64,000 bases of DNA from Flavobacteriales bacterium (lineage in GTDB: Bacteria > Bacteroidota > Bacteroidia > Flavobacteriales_D > Crocinitomicaceae), in contig CANHOA010000002.1 of assembly GCA_947462255.1 (NCBI GenBank), positions 105,536 through 169,535 on the forward strand. Direction: 5' to 3'. Both the position numbers and the translations under genes were made by a program. The stretch's first letter is position 1. Every line of letters begins with the position of its first letter. Shown here one piece after another: positions 17,279 to 28,004 of the stretch. The notes below the pieces were generated by a model, which did not search any database, had not been told where the DNA came from, and saw nothing but the letters and a program-made list of their open reading frames with translations.

Positions 17279-19699
17279 ATGAAATTCACCTCCTTACTTC
17301 TTCTCTCTCTACTTTATTTACCCTCTTTTTCGCAAAGCACCTTCTCACCTGAAAATGTTCTTGGTTATAAAATCGGGACACAATTCACACCTCACGATAA
17401 AGTAGTTGATTATTTTACAACCTTGGAAAAAGCCTATCCGAAACAGGTTCGTATAGACAACTATGGAAAAAGTAACGAGCAGCGTCAATTGTATGTCGCA
17501 ATAATTGCATCAGAAGAAAACCTAGCGAGACTAGAGGAAATTCGTTTAAATCACCTCAACGGTGTCCCGACAGAAAATTCAGCCATTGTTTGGCTTAGTT
17601 ATAATGTGCATGGAAACGAAAGTTGTGGTACAGAAGCCGCTATGCAAACTGCTTATGAAATCCTGTCAAAAAAAACTGAGTTGCTCCAAAATACAATCGT
17701 TATAATTGATCCTTGCCTGAATCCAGACGGTAGAGAGCGTTATGTAAATTATTATCGCCAATATGGACCAAAAATCAATAATCCAAATCGTAGTTCAGCA
17801 GAACATAATGAGCCATGGCCTAGTGGTAGATCCAACCATTATTTATTTGATTTAAATAGAGACTGGGCTTGGTTAACGCAGGTAGAATCAAAACAACGGA
17901 TTCAACTATACAATCAATGGCTACCGCATGTACATGTCGATTTTCATGAGCAATCCATTAATGAACCTTATTTTTTTCCGCCAGCTGCTGAACCATATCA
18001 CGAAGTAATTACCCCTTGGCAAAGGAAATTTCAAATAGAGATCGGGAAAAATCATGCAAAACACTTTGATCAAGCTAGATGGCTATATTTCTCGAAAGAA
18101 ACTTTTGATCTTCTCTATCCATCATATGGCGATACCTATCCAACCTTCAACGGTGCAATTGGCATGACCTATGAGCAAGGTGGCAGCGGCAGAGCAGGAT
18201 TATCTGTTTTCACGAATACAGATGACACCCTCACCCTATCCGATCGCGTTCTTCACCACGTTACAACTGGAATTTCAACTCTTGAGGTAAGTGCGAACAT
18301 GTCAAAAAAACTCGTTGAAGAATACCGCGATTTTGTGAAAAATAAAAATTATAACTTCAAAAGCTTTGTTCTTGATGGCAAAAGTCCAAACTTAAATGCA
18401 CTACTAAAATTAATGGATTTACATGGCATAATATATAAATCAACAGTGCCAATGACTGCCATAAAAGGCTTTGATTATTTTTCAGCAAAAGAAGGTACTT
18501 ACAAAACCAAAGAAGGTGATATAGTTATTTCTACTAATCAACTTAAAGGGACTCTAGTCAATGTGCTTTTTGAACCAAATACAAAGTTAAAGGATTCGCT
18601 AACCTACGATTTAAGCGCTTGGTCATTACCTTATGCCTACGGTATTTCAACCCTTGCTTCAACAAAATTGATCGATGGAACAAGTTACAACCGAAAACCA
18701 ATTACTGAGGTGTTAATCAATAAAGATAATTATGCCTACTTATGTCGGTGGGACAATTTAAATTCGGCACGATTTCTAACACAATTACTTGAAGCAAATA
18801 TAAAGGTTTCATTCAGCGAATCTAATTTCGAAAGTGATGGCGCTAGCTATAAAAAAGGAACCTTGATTATCCTTAGAGGCGAAAATAACATACCGGAATT
18901 TGATAAATTACTGGCAAAAATTGCCCTAAAAACAGAGGTGGAAATTTTCTCCATAGCAAGCGGAATGGTTGATAAAGGATTTGACCTTGGTTCTTCTAAG
19001 GTAAAGAATATTCCAAATCCGAAAATTGGCATCCTAGCTGGAAAAATAACTTCCTCATTATCCGTTGGAGAAAACTGGCACTTCTTCGAAGAAGAAATGA
19101 ATAAGAGCGTTAGCCTGATTTTAGAAGACGAAATCGATGAAGCCCTTAATGATCTTAATGTACTAATCGTTCCTGAAGGTGATTATACGCCAACAAGTAG
19201 CCTAAATGATTGGGTGGCGAATGGTGGAAAATTAATTGTTATTGGTAATGCAATAAATGCATTTATGAACGATGAATTCTATAATATTAAAGAAAAAGAA
19301 CTCCAAGTCGATTCGCTTATCGATCATGATTCATACGAAAACAGTGAAAGAAATGATATTAGTCATACCATTAATGGAGCCATTTATGCTTGTGAACTTG
19401 ATGAATCAAATCCTTTATGCTTTGGTTTAGGAGCCTCTTATTTTACCTTACGCACAAGTCCAAATTACTATACATTAACAGATGGAACCACTATTAAAAT
19501 AAAGAAAGAAAATGCGCTAATCGCAGGATTCGCCGGGAATCATGTTAAATCCCAACAGGCTAATGCCTTGATTGCAGGAGTCGAAGGTAAGGAAGACGGA
19601 TGTGTTATTTATTTTATTGACAATCCTATGTTCCGTGGATTTTGGGAAAATGGGAAGTTATTAATGTTGAATGCTATTTACTTTATGAATCAACAATAA
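17279..19699 (+). CDS. Secreted M14-family zinc carboxypeptidase
   Basis: An 806-residue exported protease. After a signal peptide (1-18), the M14 domain fills about residues 45-340 with H111-x-x-E114 (NVHGNESCG), the conserved NPDGRERY and DLNRDW blocks, the third zinc ligand H223 in VDFHEQS, and the catalytic Glu E299 in GMTYEQGGSG. The remaining 450 residues are a long C-terminal region with no motif I recognise; a glutamine-amidotransferase-like fold around 590-700 is possible, as in some M14 proteins of this phylum. There is no type IX sorting tail. A TAGCTTTG -7 box lies at 17254-17261, giving a short leader of about 13 bases. It probably removes C-terminal residues of peptides in the periplasm or outside. 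Confidence 0.9.
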   Translation: MKFTSLLLLSLLYLPSFSQSTFSPENVLGYKIGTQFTPHDKVVDYFTTLEKAYPKQVRIDNYGKSNEQRQLYVAIIASEENLARLEEIRLNHLNGVPTENSAIVWLSYNVHGNESCGTEAAMQTAYEILSKKTELLQNTIVIIDPCLNPDGRERYVNYYRQYGPKINNPNRSSAEHNEPWPSGRSNHYLFDLNRDWAWLTQVESKQRIQLYNQWLPHVHVDFHEQSINEPYFFPPAAEPYHEVITPWQRKFQIEIGKNHAKHFDQARWLYFSKETFDLLYPSYGDTYPTFNGAIGMTYEQGGSGRAGLSVFTNTDDTLTLSDRVLHHVTTGISTLEVSANMSKKLVEEYRDFVKNKNYNFKSFVLDGKSPNLNALLKLMDLHGIIYKSTVPMTAIKGFDYFSAKEGTYKTKEGDIVISTNQLKGTLVNVLFEPNTKLKDSLTYDLSAWSLPYAYGISTLASTKLIDGTSYNRKPITEVLINKDNYAYLCRWDNLNSARFLTQLLEANIKVSFSESNFESDGASYKKGTLIILRGENNIPEFDKLLAKIALKTEVEIFSIASGMVDKGFDLGSSKVKNIPNPKIGILAGKITSSLSVGENWHFFEEEMNKSVSLILEDEIDEALNDLNVLIVPEGDYTPTSSLNDWVANGGKLIVIGNAINAFMNDEFYNIKEKELQVDSLIDHDSYENSERNDISHTINGAIYACELDESNPLCFGLGASYFTLRTSPNYYTLTDGTTIKIKKENALIAGFAGNHVKSQQANALIAGVEGKEDGCVIYFIDNPMFRGFWENGKLLMLNAIYFMNQQ

Positions 19700-19802
19700 T
19701 CAACGAAAGAATGGGATTTATTACTAGTATAATTGAGGAAAAAAAGTAACTTTGCGTCGTAAAAATTTAACAATGAAAATACCCTTCTTTAATCTAAATA
19801 GC

Positions 19803-20744
19803 ATGAAAAAAATATTATTTTCTATTTCTATCCTAATTATTTTAGTTGTGATTAACGCATGTGATCAAGGTAAAAAAGAAGGCAATCATTCTAATTTAAC
19901 AAATGCAAAAGATACCCTCTCTTATATTTTAGGGGCAATTAATGCAAAAACAATCGTAGGAAGTGGCGCTCAAGCTTTTGATAACCTTGATAAGAAACAA
20001 ATTATTTCTGGCTTTAATGCTAATTTAAGTAACTATTCCGCTGATGATTGCTTGATAACCTTAAAAAATTTATTTGGAGAAAATTATCAAGATTTCAATA
20101 AAAAATATGTTAAAGAAGGATCTCTTTGTATGGGGAAAATGACGGGCTATGCCTTTTATTACGACATTTTTAAACTCGGAGGCGTCGATCTAATAAACCT
20201 TAACATGGTAAAGGCAGGATTTGCAGATGGATTGTATAAAAAAGACTCTTTTTTGAGAGATGATCAAATGCGAACAATAATGCAAAACTTCATGATAACC
20301 CTAAATGTTAGAAATGGCAATAAAATGTTAGCTAAAGCAAAATTAATTAAGGGTGCACAAATCTTTGATAATGGTGTAGTGATAGAAACCATAAAAGAAG
20401 GAAAAGGACCATTTCCCGGTCTAACTGATGACGTAAAAGTGCATTATATTTTGACCTCTGCAATTGGTGATACACTTCAAAATTCATACAAAATGCCTAA
20501 CGAAGAAAATAAAATTGAACCAGTTCCATTAAGTTTAAATGGTGGGGTAATTCCAGGTTGGACCTTTGCTATTCCCAAAATGAAAGTTGGTGGAACCTAT
20601 CGCTTGTATTTACCATGGGACCTATCCTACGGTGAACAACAAGGTAGAGAGTCTCTCTGTTTTGTGGTGGAATTAATTGCCAGAGGAAAAGCAGGAAGCT
20701 TTACAGCTGTTAAAGAGAATAAATCAGGAGAAAAAAATAACTAA
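19803..20744 (+). CDS. FKBP-type peptidyl-prolyl isomerase lipoprotein
   Basis: A 313-residue lipoprotein: signal peptide ending INAC with C20 as the lipidation site. Residues about 40-185 resemble the FkpA/Mip-type dimerisation region, and the FKBP catalytic domain covers about 190-295 (VKVHYILT, GGVIPGWTFAIPKMKVGG, LPWDLSYG). It speeds proline cis-trans isomerisation of periplasmic or outer-membrane proteins. The start was set at the ATG giving a clean lipoprotein signal; an upstream ATG (19773) and a TTG (19752) are in frame, but the TTG lies inside the -7 box TAACTTTG (19747-19754). Four bases separate it from the next lipoprotein gene. Confidence 0.87.
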   Translation: MKKILFSISILIILVVINACDQGKKEGNHSNLTNAKDTLSYILGAINAKTIVGSGAQAFDNLDKKQIISGFNANLSNYSADDCLITLKNLFGENYQDFNKKYVKEGSLCMGKMTGYAFYYDIFKLGGVDLINLNMVKAGFADGLYKKDSFLRDDQMRTIMQNFMITLNVRNGNKMLAKAKLIKGAQIFDNGVVIETIKEGKGPFPGLTDDVKVHYILTSAIGDTLQNSYKMPNEENKIEPVPLSLNGGVIPGWTFAIPKMKVGGTYRLYLPWDLSYGEQQGRESLCFVVELIARGKAGSFTAVKENKSGEKNN

Positions 20745-20748
20745 AATT

Positions 20749-21897
20749 ATGAGGGGAATAATAGCTTTTGGAATACTTTGCTTTTCGCTAGTGCTGAATA
20801 GTTGCTCGGAAAAAATTGACCTAATTGGTGATTTTAAGGAAACGGCTGTTATTTACGGCTTATTAAATCAAGCTGATACTCTTCATTATGTAAAAATAAC
20901 ACGTGCTTTTATTGGCCCAGGAGATGCTACCCAAATTGCACAAATAGATGACTCAAGCTATTTTGACCAAATAGATGCTACCATTAGCGAAGAAATAAAT
21001 AACGTCGTTATCCGAACATGGCAATTGAAAGACACCTTAATTCAAGATAAAAATACCAATGGCGTATTTTATGGCCCAATTCAAAAGGTTTATTATTTTA
21101 AAACCCTTGCAACTGGCCAAAATGAAGTGCAAATGATTTCTTCTAATCCAAGTTTTAGCTCGCTAAATCGAAACGCAGTATATAAATTAAAAGTGATCGT
21201 GAACAATGGAGAATTTGAAGTGAACGGCGAAACAGAACTAGCACGAGGCCTTTCCACAAATGCGGGATCTCAAAACTTCATCTTTAAGTTTGCCGACAAT
21301 CCCGGTGAATATATATCATCATCTATTTTAGCCTCTACTGGTGTTAGTGACGGTAATTCTTTTGTCGTGAATACTAAATTAGATGTTGAGTACAATGAAT
21401 ACATCGGAAATAATAAAACCTTGAAATCATTTAGTTGGGTATTAGGGGAAGCCGATGTGAAGCCTAATACAAGTAAAACGTTCGTCGCTCTTGGACAAAC
21501 ATTTTATAACTTAATCAAATCAAATGTGGTAGCTGATCCACAAATTACACGACGAACGTTTAATGGAATACGCATAACATTAACGAGTGGCGCAGAAGAT
21601 TTATACAATTACATGGTCGTTAACAAGCCAAGCAGTAGCCTTGCACAAACAAAACCTTCCTATACAAACTTGACAGTAACTAATGGAAAAAGAGTCATTG
21701 GTATATTTTCGTCAAGACAAACATATACAGTATTTAAACCATTCATTTTTGGTCCAGGACAAGGTAATATTCGTGCAATTGATAAAAAAAGCACGAAAGA
21801 ATTATGCAGTGGCCCTATTACAGGATTACTCTTATTCTGCTCGGACCACCCGGGTGATAATGTAGTAAATCAAGAAGAACCCTATTCTTGCCCGTAA
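20749..21897 (+). CDS. DUF4249-type lipoprotein
   Basis: A 382-residue lipoprotein with a lipobox ending LNSC (C19). The start of the mature protein (AVIYGLLNQADTLHYVKITRAF) is characteristic of DUF4249, a Bacteroidota outer-membrane-associated family of unknown function that often accompanies TonB-dependent receptors. No such receptor is next to it here. The ATG four bases after the FKBP stop was chosen because it yields the lipoprotein signal; a longer version would run into the previous coding sequence. It is probably co-transcribed with the FKBP gene. The next gene, priA, starts about 40 bases later. Confidence 0.8.
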   Translation: MRGIIAFGILCFSLVLNSCSEKIDLIGDFKETAVIYGLLNQADTLHYVKITRAFIGPGDATQIAQIDDSSYFDQIDATISEEINNVVIRTWQLKDTLIQDKNTNGVFYGPIQKVYYFKTLATGQNEVQMISSNPSFSSLNRNAVYKLKVIVNNGEFEVNGETELARGLSTNAGSQNFIFKFADNPGEYISSSILASTGVSDGNSFVVNTKLDVEYNEYIGNNKTLKSFSWVLGEADVKPNTSKTFVALGQTFYNLIKSNVVADPQITRRTFNGIRITLTSGAEDLYNYMVVNKPSSSLAQTKPSYTNLTVTNGKRVIGIFSSRQTYTVFKPFIFGPGQGNIRAIDKKSTKELCSGPITGLLLFCSDHPGDNVVNQEEPYSCP

Positions 21898-21939
21898 TTC
21901 AATAGGGAAGAAACAAGAATTATAGGTAATTTTAATGTA

Positions 21940-24423
21940 ATGACTGATCGAACAACTTTTTTTGTAGATATCGTGCTGCCTGTGCCTATTGCGCAAGCAT
22001 TTACTTACCGAGTTCCTGTTGATTTCAATAATCAAATGCAATTTGGTATTCGGGTAATTGTTCCTTTCGGAAAAAATAAACGCTTAACAGGTATTGTTAT
22101 AGCAATTCACGAAAATGCACCCCTTAATTATCAAGCTAAATACATTGAAATTATCTTAGATGAATCTCCTATCATAACACAAAAACAATATGATTTATGG
22201 TGTTGGATTTCAAAATACTATTTAGCACCCATTGGAGATGTTATGAATGCAGCACTCCCTTCTAATTTTAAATTAGCCAGCGAAACTAAAGTGGTTATTC
22301 ACCCAGATTATGACCCAGCACTTGACGAAATTTCAGAAAAAGAACGCTTAATTGTCGCTATTGTAGAAGAGCGACAATCAATTGATTTAAAAGAGTTAGC
22401 AGAAATAACTGAGCTAAAATACATTCAGCCCATTATTAAAACATTAATTGAAAAACGAATTATTGCTACCCAAGAAGAAATTAACCAACGCTACACTCCC
22501 AAAACAATTACTTGTCTTCAACTCAACGAAACGTATTTAGAGGATGAAGGGCTCAATCTTTTGGTTAATCAATTGGCAGCTAAAACTGGAGCAGAAATGC
22601 AAGTAGAAGCGCTATTAATTGCCATTAAATTAGCGATGGAAATTGGAGGTTTGACACAAGCCATTCCAAAAAATCAGTTGCTAAAAATGAATGCTAGCGC
22701 CTCTGCATTAACAACATTGGAAAAAAAAGGTGTTTTTCGTAGTGTGAAACTGCAGATAGATCGTTTAGTTTCAAATGAGAAAGACCAAGTAGCCTTTAAG
22801 CCCTTAACACCTGCACAGGCAATTGCTCTAAAAGAAATTGAAGATGGATTTAAGGAAAAACCAATTGCCTTATTGCATGGAATTACAGGTTCAGGGAAAA
22901 CAGAGCTATATGTACAGCTTATACAATCTTATCTCGATATGGGGAAACAAGTACTCTATTTGTTGCCTGAAATTGCTCTGACAACTCAATTAATTCAACG
23001 ATTGTCTATTTATTTTGGAAAGCAAATTGGAGTTTACCACTCTAAATTTAATCAAAATGAGCGCGTCGAAATTTGGAATAAAGTATTGGCCAACGACAAC
23101 AAGGAATTCAGATTAGTAATTGGCGCAAGATCTGCTGTCTTTTTACCATATCAAAATTTAGGATTAATTATCGTTGATGAAGAGCATGAAACATCCTTCA
23201 AACAATATGATCCATCACCAAGGTATAATGCAAGAGATACTGCTATTATTCTAGCAAATAGCCACAAAGCAGTTACATTACTAGGTTCAGCCACACCAAG
23301 TTTCGAATCGTACTTTAATGCGAAACAAGGGAAATATAGCCTCATAGAATTAAACGAACGCTACAAAGGTGTTCAGCTGCCAGAAGTGATTTGTGCCGAT
23401 TTAAAGAGCGAACGTAAACTAAAAACAATGCAAACCTATTTTTCCTCTTTATTACTCGAGGAAATAGAAAATACACTTAAACGGAATGAGCAAATAATTC
23501 TCTTTCAAAATCGACGAGGGTATACACCAAGATGGTCTTGCGAAATTTGCAGCTGGACTCCAAAATGTATCCATTGCGATGTATCATTAACCTACCATAA
23601 ATTCGGGAACACCCTAAAATGCCACTATTGTAGCTATATAACTGCTCCAATGGGTTCGTGTCATGCCTGCGGAAGTAATCGATTGAAAATGGTTGGATTC
23701 GGCACCGAAAAAATTGAAGATGATTTAGAACTGCACTTTCCTAATGCCGTTATAAAAAGAATGGACCTAGATACCACGCGTTCAAAAAATGCATATGCTG
23801 AAATAATTAATGATTTTGAAAATCGCAAAATCGATGTGCTAATCGGAACACAAATGCTATCCAAGGGCCTCGACTTTGACAATGTTACCTTGGTCGGAAT
23901 TATGGATGCAGATATGTTATTAAACAGACCTGACTTCAGAGCCTTTGAAAGATCCTTTCAATTGATGACACAGGTCGCAGGAAGAGCTGGGCGCAAAGAA
24001 AAACGAGGAAAAGTAATCATTCAAACCGGACAAATTGACCATTGGGTAATCCAAAAAGTAATCAACCATGATTTTATTGGCTTCTATAAAGATGAAATCA
24101 TCGAGAGAGAAAATTTCTACTACCCTCCTTATTACAAAATGATTGTTATTACTGTTAAACATGTGTCTGAGCAAGTGCTTAATGTGGCAGCCAATGAACT
24201 TGCTAACAACCTAAAAAACGTATTTAAAGAGCGCGTTTTAGGACCTGAATTTCCAATTATTAAGAAAATTCAAAATTTATTTTTAAAGGAAATCAAAATA
24301 AAGTACGAAAAAAGCCTATCAGACATAAAAGTAAAAGAGCGCCTACAGGCGCTCTTAACTGAATTTTATTCAAAACCACAAAACAAAAGTGTTAGAGTGG
24401 TAATTGATGTTGATCCTATTTAA
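21940..24423 (+). CDS. priA: Primosomal protein N' (replication restart helicase PriA)
   Basis: An 827-residue 3'-5' helicase that reloads the replisome at stalled forks. It has the N-terminal DNA 3'-end-binding domain ([19 protein letters not shown]), Walker [10 protein letters not shown] from G314, the DEEH box at D413-H416, a zinc-binding cluster of paired cysteines ([26 protein letters not shown]), and helicase motifs V-VI ([19 protein letters not shown]). All are intact. The 3' end contains a perfect nine-base-pair inverted repeat that appears to be the terminator of the convergent rpoD gene. The two stop codons overlap by four bases. Confidence 0.96.
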   Translation: MTDRTTFFVDIVLPVPIAQAFTYRVPVDFNNQMQFGIRVIVPFGKNKRLTGIVIAIHENAPLNYQAKYIEIILDESPIITQKQYDLWCWISKYYLAPIGDVMNAALPSNFKLASETKVVIHPDYDPALDEISEKERLIVAIVEERQSIDLKELAEITELKYIQPIIKTLIEKRIIATQEEINQRYTPKTITCLQLNETYLEDEGLNLLVNQLAAKTGAEMQVEALLIAIKLAMEIGGLTQAIPKNQLLKMNASASALTTLEKKGVFRSVKLQIDRLVSNEKDQVAFKPLTPAQAIALKEIEDGFKEKPIALLHGITGSGKTELYVQLIQSYLDMGKQVLYLLPEIALTTQLIQRLSIYFGKQIGVYHSKFNQNERVEIWNKVLANDNKEFRLVIGARSAVFLPYQNLGLIIVDEEHETSFKQYDPSPRYNARDTAIILANSHKAVTLLGSATPSFESYFNAKQGKYSLIELNERYKGVQLPEVICADLKSERKLKTMQTYFSSLLLEEIENTLKRNEQIILFQNRRGYTPRWSCEICSWTPKCIHCDVSLTYHKFGNTLKCHYCSYITAPMGSCHACGSNRLKMVGFGTEKIEDDLELHFPNAVIKRMDLDTTRSKNAYAEIINDFENRKIDVLIGTQMLSKGLDFDNVTLVGIMDADMLLNRPDFRAFERSFQLMTQVAGRAGRKEKRGKVIIQTGQIDHWVIQKVINHDFIGFYKDEIIERENFYYPPYYKMIVITVKHVSEQVLNVAANELANNLKNVFKERVLGPEFPIIKKIQNLFLKEIKIKYEKSLSDIKVKERLQALLTEFYSKPQNKSVRVVIDVDPI
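24329..24356 (-). terminator. Terminator of rpoD embedded in the priA coding sequence
   Basis: On the minus strand, the stem AAGAGCGCC/GGCGCTCTT (nine pairs, loop TGTA) is followed by TTTTACTTTT, about 64 bases past the rpoD stop. On the plus strand the same bases encode KERLQAL of PriA. The stem, loop and T-rich tail fit an intrinsic terminator for the minus strand only. Confidence 0.7.
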
Positions 24424-25289
24424 CCCAAATATTCCTGAAGCATCTTGTTCTTGGAAGTATGTTTTAATCGGCGAATTGCCTTTTCCTTAATCTGTCGTAC
24501 TCGTTCTCTCGTTAATTCAAAACGGTCTCCAATTTCTTCAAGAGACAATGGCGCTTTTCCTTCAAGGCCATAGAACATTGAAATAACTTCACTTTCGCGA
24601 GGAGTTAATGTGGTTAATGAACGACGTATATCACTTCGTAATGATTCCAATACCAAATTACTCTCTGGACTAGGTAAAGAATCGCCTACTAGTACATCAT
24701 ACATATTTGAAGATGACTCATCACTTTCGATTAAAGGAGCATCCATGGAAATATGCCGACCGTTTTGTGCCAATGATTGTTTTATTTCATCCGTGCTACA
24801 ACTCAAAAATTCAGCAAGCTCCTCGGCTGAAGGCGGACGCTCAAATTTTTGCTCTAATTCTGAAAATGCACGATTAATTTTATTGATGTTCCCTATTTTA
24901 TTCAAAGGCAAGCGTACAATTCTTGCTTGCTCTGCTAATGCCTGTAATATAGATTGACGAATCCACCAAACAGCGTATGATATAAACTTAAATCCTCTCG
25001 TTTCATCAAAGCGCTCAGCGGCCTTAATTAAGCCCAAATTACCTTCATTAATTAAATCTGGCAAAGCTAAACCTTGATTTTGATATTGCTTAGAAACTGA
25101 AACAACAAATCTTAAATTTGCCTTGGTCAAACGCTCCAATGCCAATCGATCCCCTGCTCTAATTTTTCTGGCTAATTCAACTTCCTCATCTGCTGAAATT
25201 AAGTCAACCCGACCTATTTCTTGTAAGTATTTGTCGAGAGAAGCTGTTTCCCTATTCGTAACCTGTTTCGCGATTTTTAGTTGCCTCAT
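24420..25289 (-). CDS. rpoD: Primary RNA polymerase sigma factor (sigma-70/SigA)
   Basis: A 289-residue sigma factor with region 1.2 ([16 protein letters not shown]), region 2 including the -10 recognition helix ([23 protein letters not shown], in two overlapping pieces), region 3, and region 4 with the -35 helix ([19 protein letters not shown]). There is no region 1.1, which is normal for Bacteroidota primary sigma factors of this size. These recognise TTG/TAnnTTTG promoters, which are seen elsewhere in the window. It converges on priA with overlapping stop codons. Confidence 0.96.
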   Translation of the reverse strand: MRQLKIAKQVTNRETASLDKYLQEIGRVDLISADEEVELARKIRAGDRLALERLTKANLRFVVSVSKQYQNQGLALPDLINEGNLGLIKAAERFDETRGFKFISYAVWWIRQSILQALAEQARIVRLPLNKIGNINKINRAFSELEQKFERPPSAEELAEFLSCSTDEIKQSLAQNGRHISMDAPLIESDESSSNMYDVLVGDSLPSPESNLVLESLRSDIRRSLTTLTPRESEVISMFYGLEGKAPLSLEEIGDRFELTRERVRQIKEKAIRRLKHTSKNKMLQEYLG

Positions 25290-25436
25290 AATTTTAATAT
25301 TTGTTTTAAGTGAGTACCTTAACGAAAGAAATTCAATAAGGTTAGGCTAATAATGAAAAAAACATAAAAAGATTACACTTAAATGATAATTAGTGCAATA
25401 ATTTAGATAATTCTAGGAGGATGGATGAATATTTAA

Positions 25437-26405
25437 TTAATATCCAAGTTTAGCACGCACCCTACTCAATACGTCTTTAGCAGTTTTCCTGGCTTTTTCT
25501 GCCCCTTGAGCCAAAATAAGATTCAACTCGTTTTCATGAGTGATGTAATAATTATACCGCTCCCTCTCAACCTTAAAACGATTTAAGAGTACTTCTAACA
25601 AAGCCTGTTTAGCATGGCCATAACCGTAAGCACCGGCTAAATACTTCTCGCGCATCATCGATGATTCCTCCTTGGTTGCTACCAACGAATACAAAGCAAA
25701 AATGGCACAGGTAGTAGGATCTTTTGGATCTTCAAGTGGCGTACTGTCGGAAGCAATAGACATTACTTGTTTTTTAAGGTCCTTCTCTGAAGCGAAAATA
25801 TCAATAAAATTATTCCGAGACTTACTCATTTTTTGACCATCAGTACCGGGAATCAGCATGGTATCCTCATTAATTTTATCAGAGGGAACCACAAAAGTCT
25901 CACCCATCTTAGTATTAAACTTAACTGCTACATCTCGCGTCATCTCAAGATGCTGCAATTGATCCTTTCCGACAGGAACAATATTAGCCTCATACAATAA
26001 AATATCCGCCGCCATTAACATTGGGTAAGTAAACAATGCCCCATTCACATCCTCCAACCGATCTGATTTGTCTTTGAAACTGTGTGCTAAGGTTAGACGT
26101 TGATATGGATAAAATGCTAATAAATACCACATTAATTCAGCTACTTCTGGTATATCACTTTGTCGATAAAAAGTCACCTTACCGGGATCGAGGCCACACG
26201 CTAACCATGTAGCAGCAGTGGACAGAGTATTTTGCTGCAAAACGGCAGCATCTTTAATTTGTGTTAAAGAATGAAGATTAGCAATGAAAAAATAAGCGTC
26301 ATTTTTGGGTTCATTAGCTAGCGCAATTGCAGGTAATATTGCACCCAAAATATTCCCTAAATGTGGGGTGCCTGTACTTTGTATTCCAGTTAATATTCTC
26401 GACAT
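25437..26405 (-). CDS. trpS: Tryptophanyl-tRNA synthetase
   Basis: A 322-residue class Ic synthetase charging tRNA-Trp. The HIGH-type motif is TGTPHLGNILGA near residue 15 and the KMSKS motif is GQKMSKSRNN near 195. Length is normal and all central blocks are intact. The -7-like TATTTTTG lies about 16 bases before the ATG on the minus strand. It is divergent from plsC across an 83-base gap, and about 147 bases separate its 3' end from the rpoD start. Confidence 0.96.
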   Translation of the reverse strand: MSRILTGIQSTGTPHLGNILGAILPAIALANEPKNDAYFFIANLHSLTQIKDAAVLQQNTLSTAATWLACGLDPGKVTFYRQSDIPEVAELMWYLLAFYPYQRLTLAHSFKDKSDRLEDVNGALFTYPMLMAADILLYEANIVPVGKDQLQHLEMTRDVAVKFNTKMGETFVVPSDKINEDTMLIPGTDGQKMSKSRNNFIDIFASEKDLKKQVMSIASDSTPLEDPKDPTTCAIFALYSLVATKEESSMMREKYLAGAYGYGHAKQALLEVLLNRFKVERERYNYYITHENELNLILAQGAEKARKTAKDVLSRVRAKLGY

Positions 26406-26488
26406 GCTTGGCTATTTATGACAAAAATAATTAAAAGCAATTTAATGAAGACCTTTATTTTATCTTGTTATTTCACTAACTTCGAAAA

Positions 26489-27247
26489 ATGAAATACTTT
26501 AAGGGCATATTCGCGAACCTTTGGAAAATATATATTGCCATAATATTTATTTTCTTCGCTATTCTTTTGTACCCTTTTCTTTTCGTGCTTTTATTGAATA
26601 CCAAATGGAAAAAAACAAGCTTTAATTTTTTTATTTTTTGGAGTTATTGTATGCGAATTTGCTGTTTTTATCCCGTTAAAAAAATCTATCATGCGCCCGT
26701 ACCTGATGGTCCTTATGTAATTGTATCTAATCACGTTTCCTATTTAGATATATTTTTAATGTATTCATTACTGCCCAAAGCGCCATTTGTTTTCTTAGGT
26801 AAAAGTGAAATACTTTCTTACCCCATTTTACGCACATATTTTAAAAATCTAAATATTCCGGTCTACAGAAAAGATAAATCAAAAGCTGGAAAAGCATATA
26901 TTGAAGCATTGAAATCGGTGGGAGCTGGCTGGTCATTGGTAATTTTTCCTGAAGGAACCATTCCAGACGATGATGCACCTAAAATGATTGATTTCAAACA
27001 GGGCGCATTTAAATTAGCGAAGGCCTTGAATGTGCCTATTTTACCACTAACATTTGAAAATAATCACAAATTATTCTCTGATCCTACTAATATTTGGGGA
27101 CCCGCAAGACCAGGTTTATCAGTCGTTCACTTTCATAAAGCCATAACACTTGATGAAATAAATAAAATGGAAGTAAAAGAATTAAGTGATCATTGTTTCG
27201 AAATTATTTCCAAGCCATTAGTTAAAAAATACCCAAATCTTTATTAA
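26489..27247 (+). CDS. plsC: 1-acyl-sn-glycerol-3-phosphate acyltransferase
   Basis: A 252-residue membrane enzyme that adds the second acyl chain in phosphatidic acid synthesis. A hydrophobic N-terminal segment (about 10-35) precedes the acyltransferase motif H82-x4-D87 (NHVSYLD) and the FPEGT motif. The product feeds CdsA, encoded 28 kb away. A TAACTTCG box lies only four bases before the ATG (26477-26484), suggesting a leaderless or near-leaderless transcript. gatC follows after nine bases. Confidence 0.92.
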   Translation: MKYFKGIFANLWKIYIAIIFIFFAILLYPFLFVLLLNTKWKKTSFNFFIFWSYCMRICCFYPVKKIYHAPVPDGPYVIVSNHVSYLDIFLMYSLLPKAPFVFLGKSEILSYPILRTYFKNLNIPVYRKDKSKAGKAYIEALKSVGAGWSLVIFPEGTIPDDDAPKMIDFKQGAFKLAKALNVPILPLTFENNHKLFSDPTNIWGPARPGLSVVHFHKAITLDEINKMEVKELSDHCFEIISKPLVKKYPNLY

Positions 27248-27256
27248 TTTCGGAGC

Positions 27257-27547
27257 ATGGAAATCAACGATGAATTAATTGACCATTTATCTTATTTAGC
27301 AAAACTTAAATTTGAAGGACCTGAAAAAACTGCTATTAAAGCAGATTTAATCAAAATAACAGGATTTATGCAAAAACTGAGTGAGCTAAATACTGATGAC
27401 CTTGAACCCTTAATTTTTATGACTGAAGAAGCAGGAAGGTTAAGGGAAGATGAAACAGCAGTGACGATTACTCAAACTGAAGCACTTCACAACGCGCCAA
27501 AAAAAGATAGCGATTATTTCAGGATTCCAAAAGTATTAGACAAGTAA
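27257..27547 (+). CDS. gatC: Asp-tRNA(Asn)/Glu-tRNA(Gln) amidotransferase subunit C
   Basis: A 96-residue GatC, the small subunit that stabilises the GatAB amidase in indirect Gln/Asn tRNA charging. Typical features are the N-terminal HLSYLAKLKF, the central LSELNTDDLEPL and the C-terminal YFRIPKVLD. gatA and gatB are not nearby in this window. It follows plsC by nine bases, probably in one transcript, although TAATTTCG overlapping the plsC stop could give it its own start. It converges on the next gene with a one-base gap. Confidence 0.9.
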   Translation: MEINDELIDHLSYLAKLKFEGPEKTAIKADLIKITGFMQKLSELNTDDLEPLIFMTEEAGRLREDETAVTITQTEALHNAPKKDSDYFRIPKVLDK

Positions 27548-27548
27548 A

Positions 27549-27911
27549 TCACCTTACATAATCCTGTTTTTGAACTAGCATATATTGTTCGTTCTCCAAT
27601 TTGATATACCCATAATCATAGCAAAAATAATAATTGTAGCCCTTTTGGGTTTTATACAGGTTCGTGAAGTAATGAAAATTAAATCCTTCCTCTGCTAAAC
27701 TAATTGCATCAAATGTCTTTTTTCCGCTTGGATTTAACTGGGATAAAATTCGGCGGTTCTTGCGTAGAATTCGATTGATGCGCCTAACAGTAGCATTGCT
27801 ATCCTCATTCAAGCGATTATTATAGGAATTGCGACAATAATCACCACAAAATTTTTGATCTTTTCTTCCTGAAAGCTTCGTACTGCATTCTAAACAAATT
27901 CGAACATCCAT
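27549..27911 (-). CDS. Small zinc-ribbon protein of unknown function
   Basis: A 120-residue protein with an N-terminal C-x2-C...C-x3-C zinc-ribbon pattern (RICLECSTKLSG, KFCGDYCRNSY). The remainder is a basic region (about 35-60) and an aromatic-rich C-terminal half (YNYYFCYDYGYIKLEN). Such proteins are common in Flavobacteriia and have no assigned role as far as I know; nucleic-acid binding is a guess. The ATG was chosen over a GTG two codons upstream. It ends one base after the gatC stop, so the two transcripts must overlap. Confidence 0.7.
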   Translation of the reverse strand: MDVRICLECSTKLSGRKDQKFCGDYCRNSYNNRLNEDSNATVRRINRILRKNRRILSQLNPSGKKTFDAISLAEEGFNFHYFTNLYKTQKGYNYYFCYDYGYIKLENEQYMLVQKQDYVR

Positions 27912-28004
27912 AATCACTGCGTTTAGTTAAACAAACCCAAAACGAAAAAAGACAACGAAAATTCTAGATTGAAAAAAAATAAACAAAAGAAAATGAGAAG
28001 ATGC

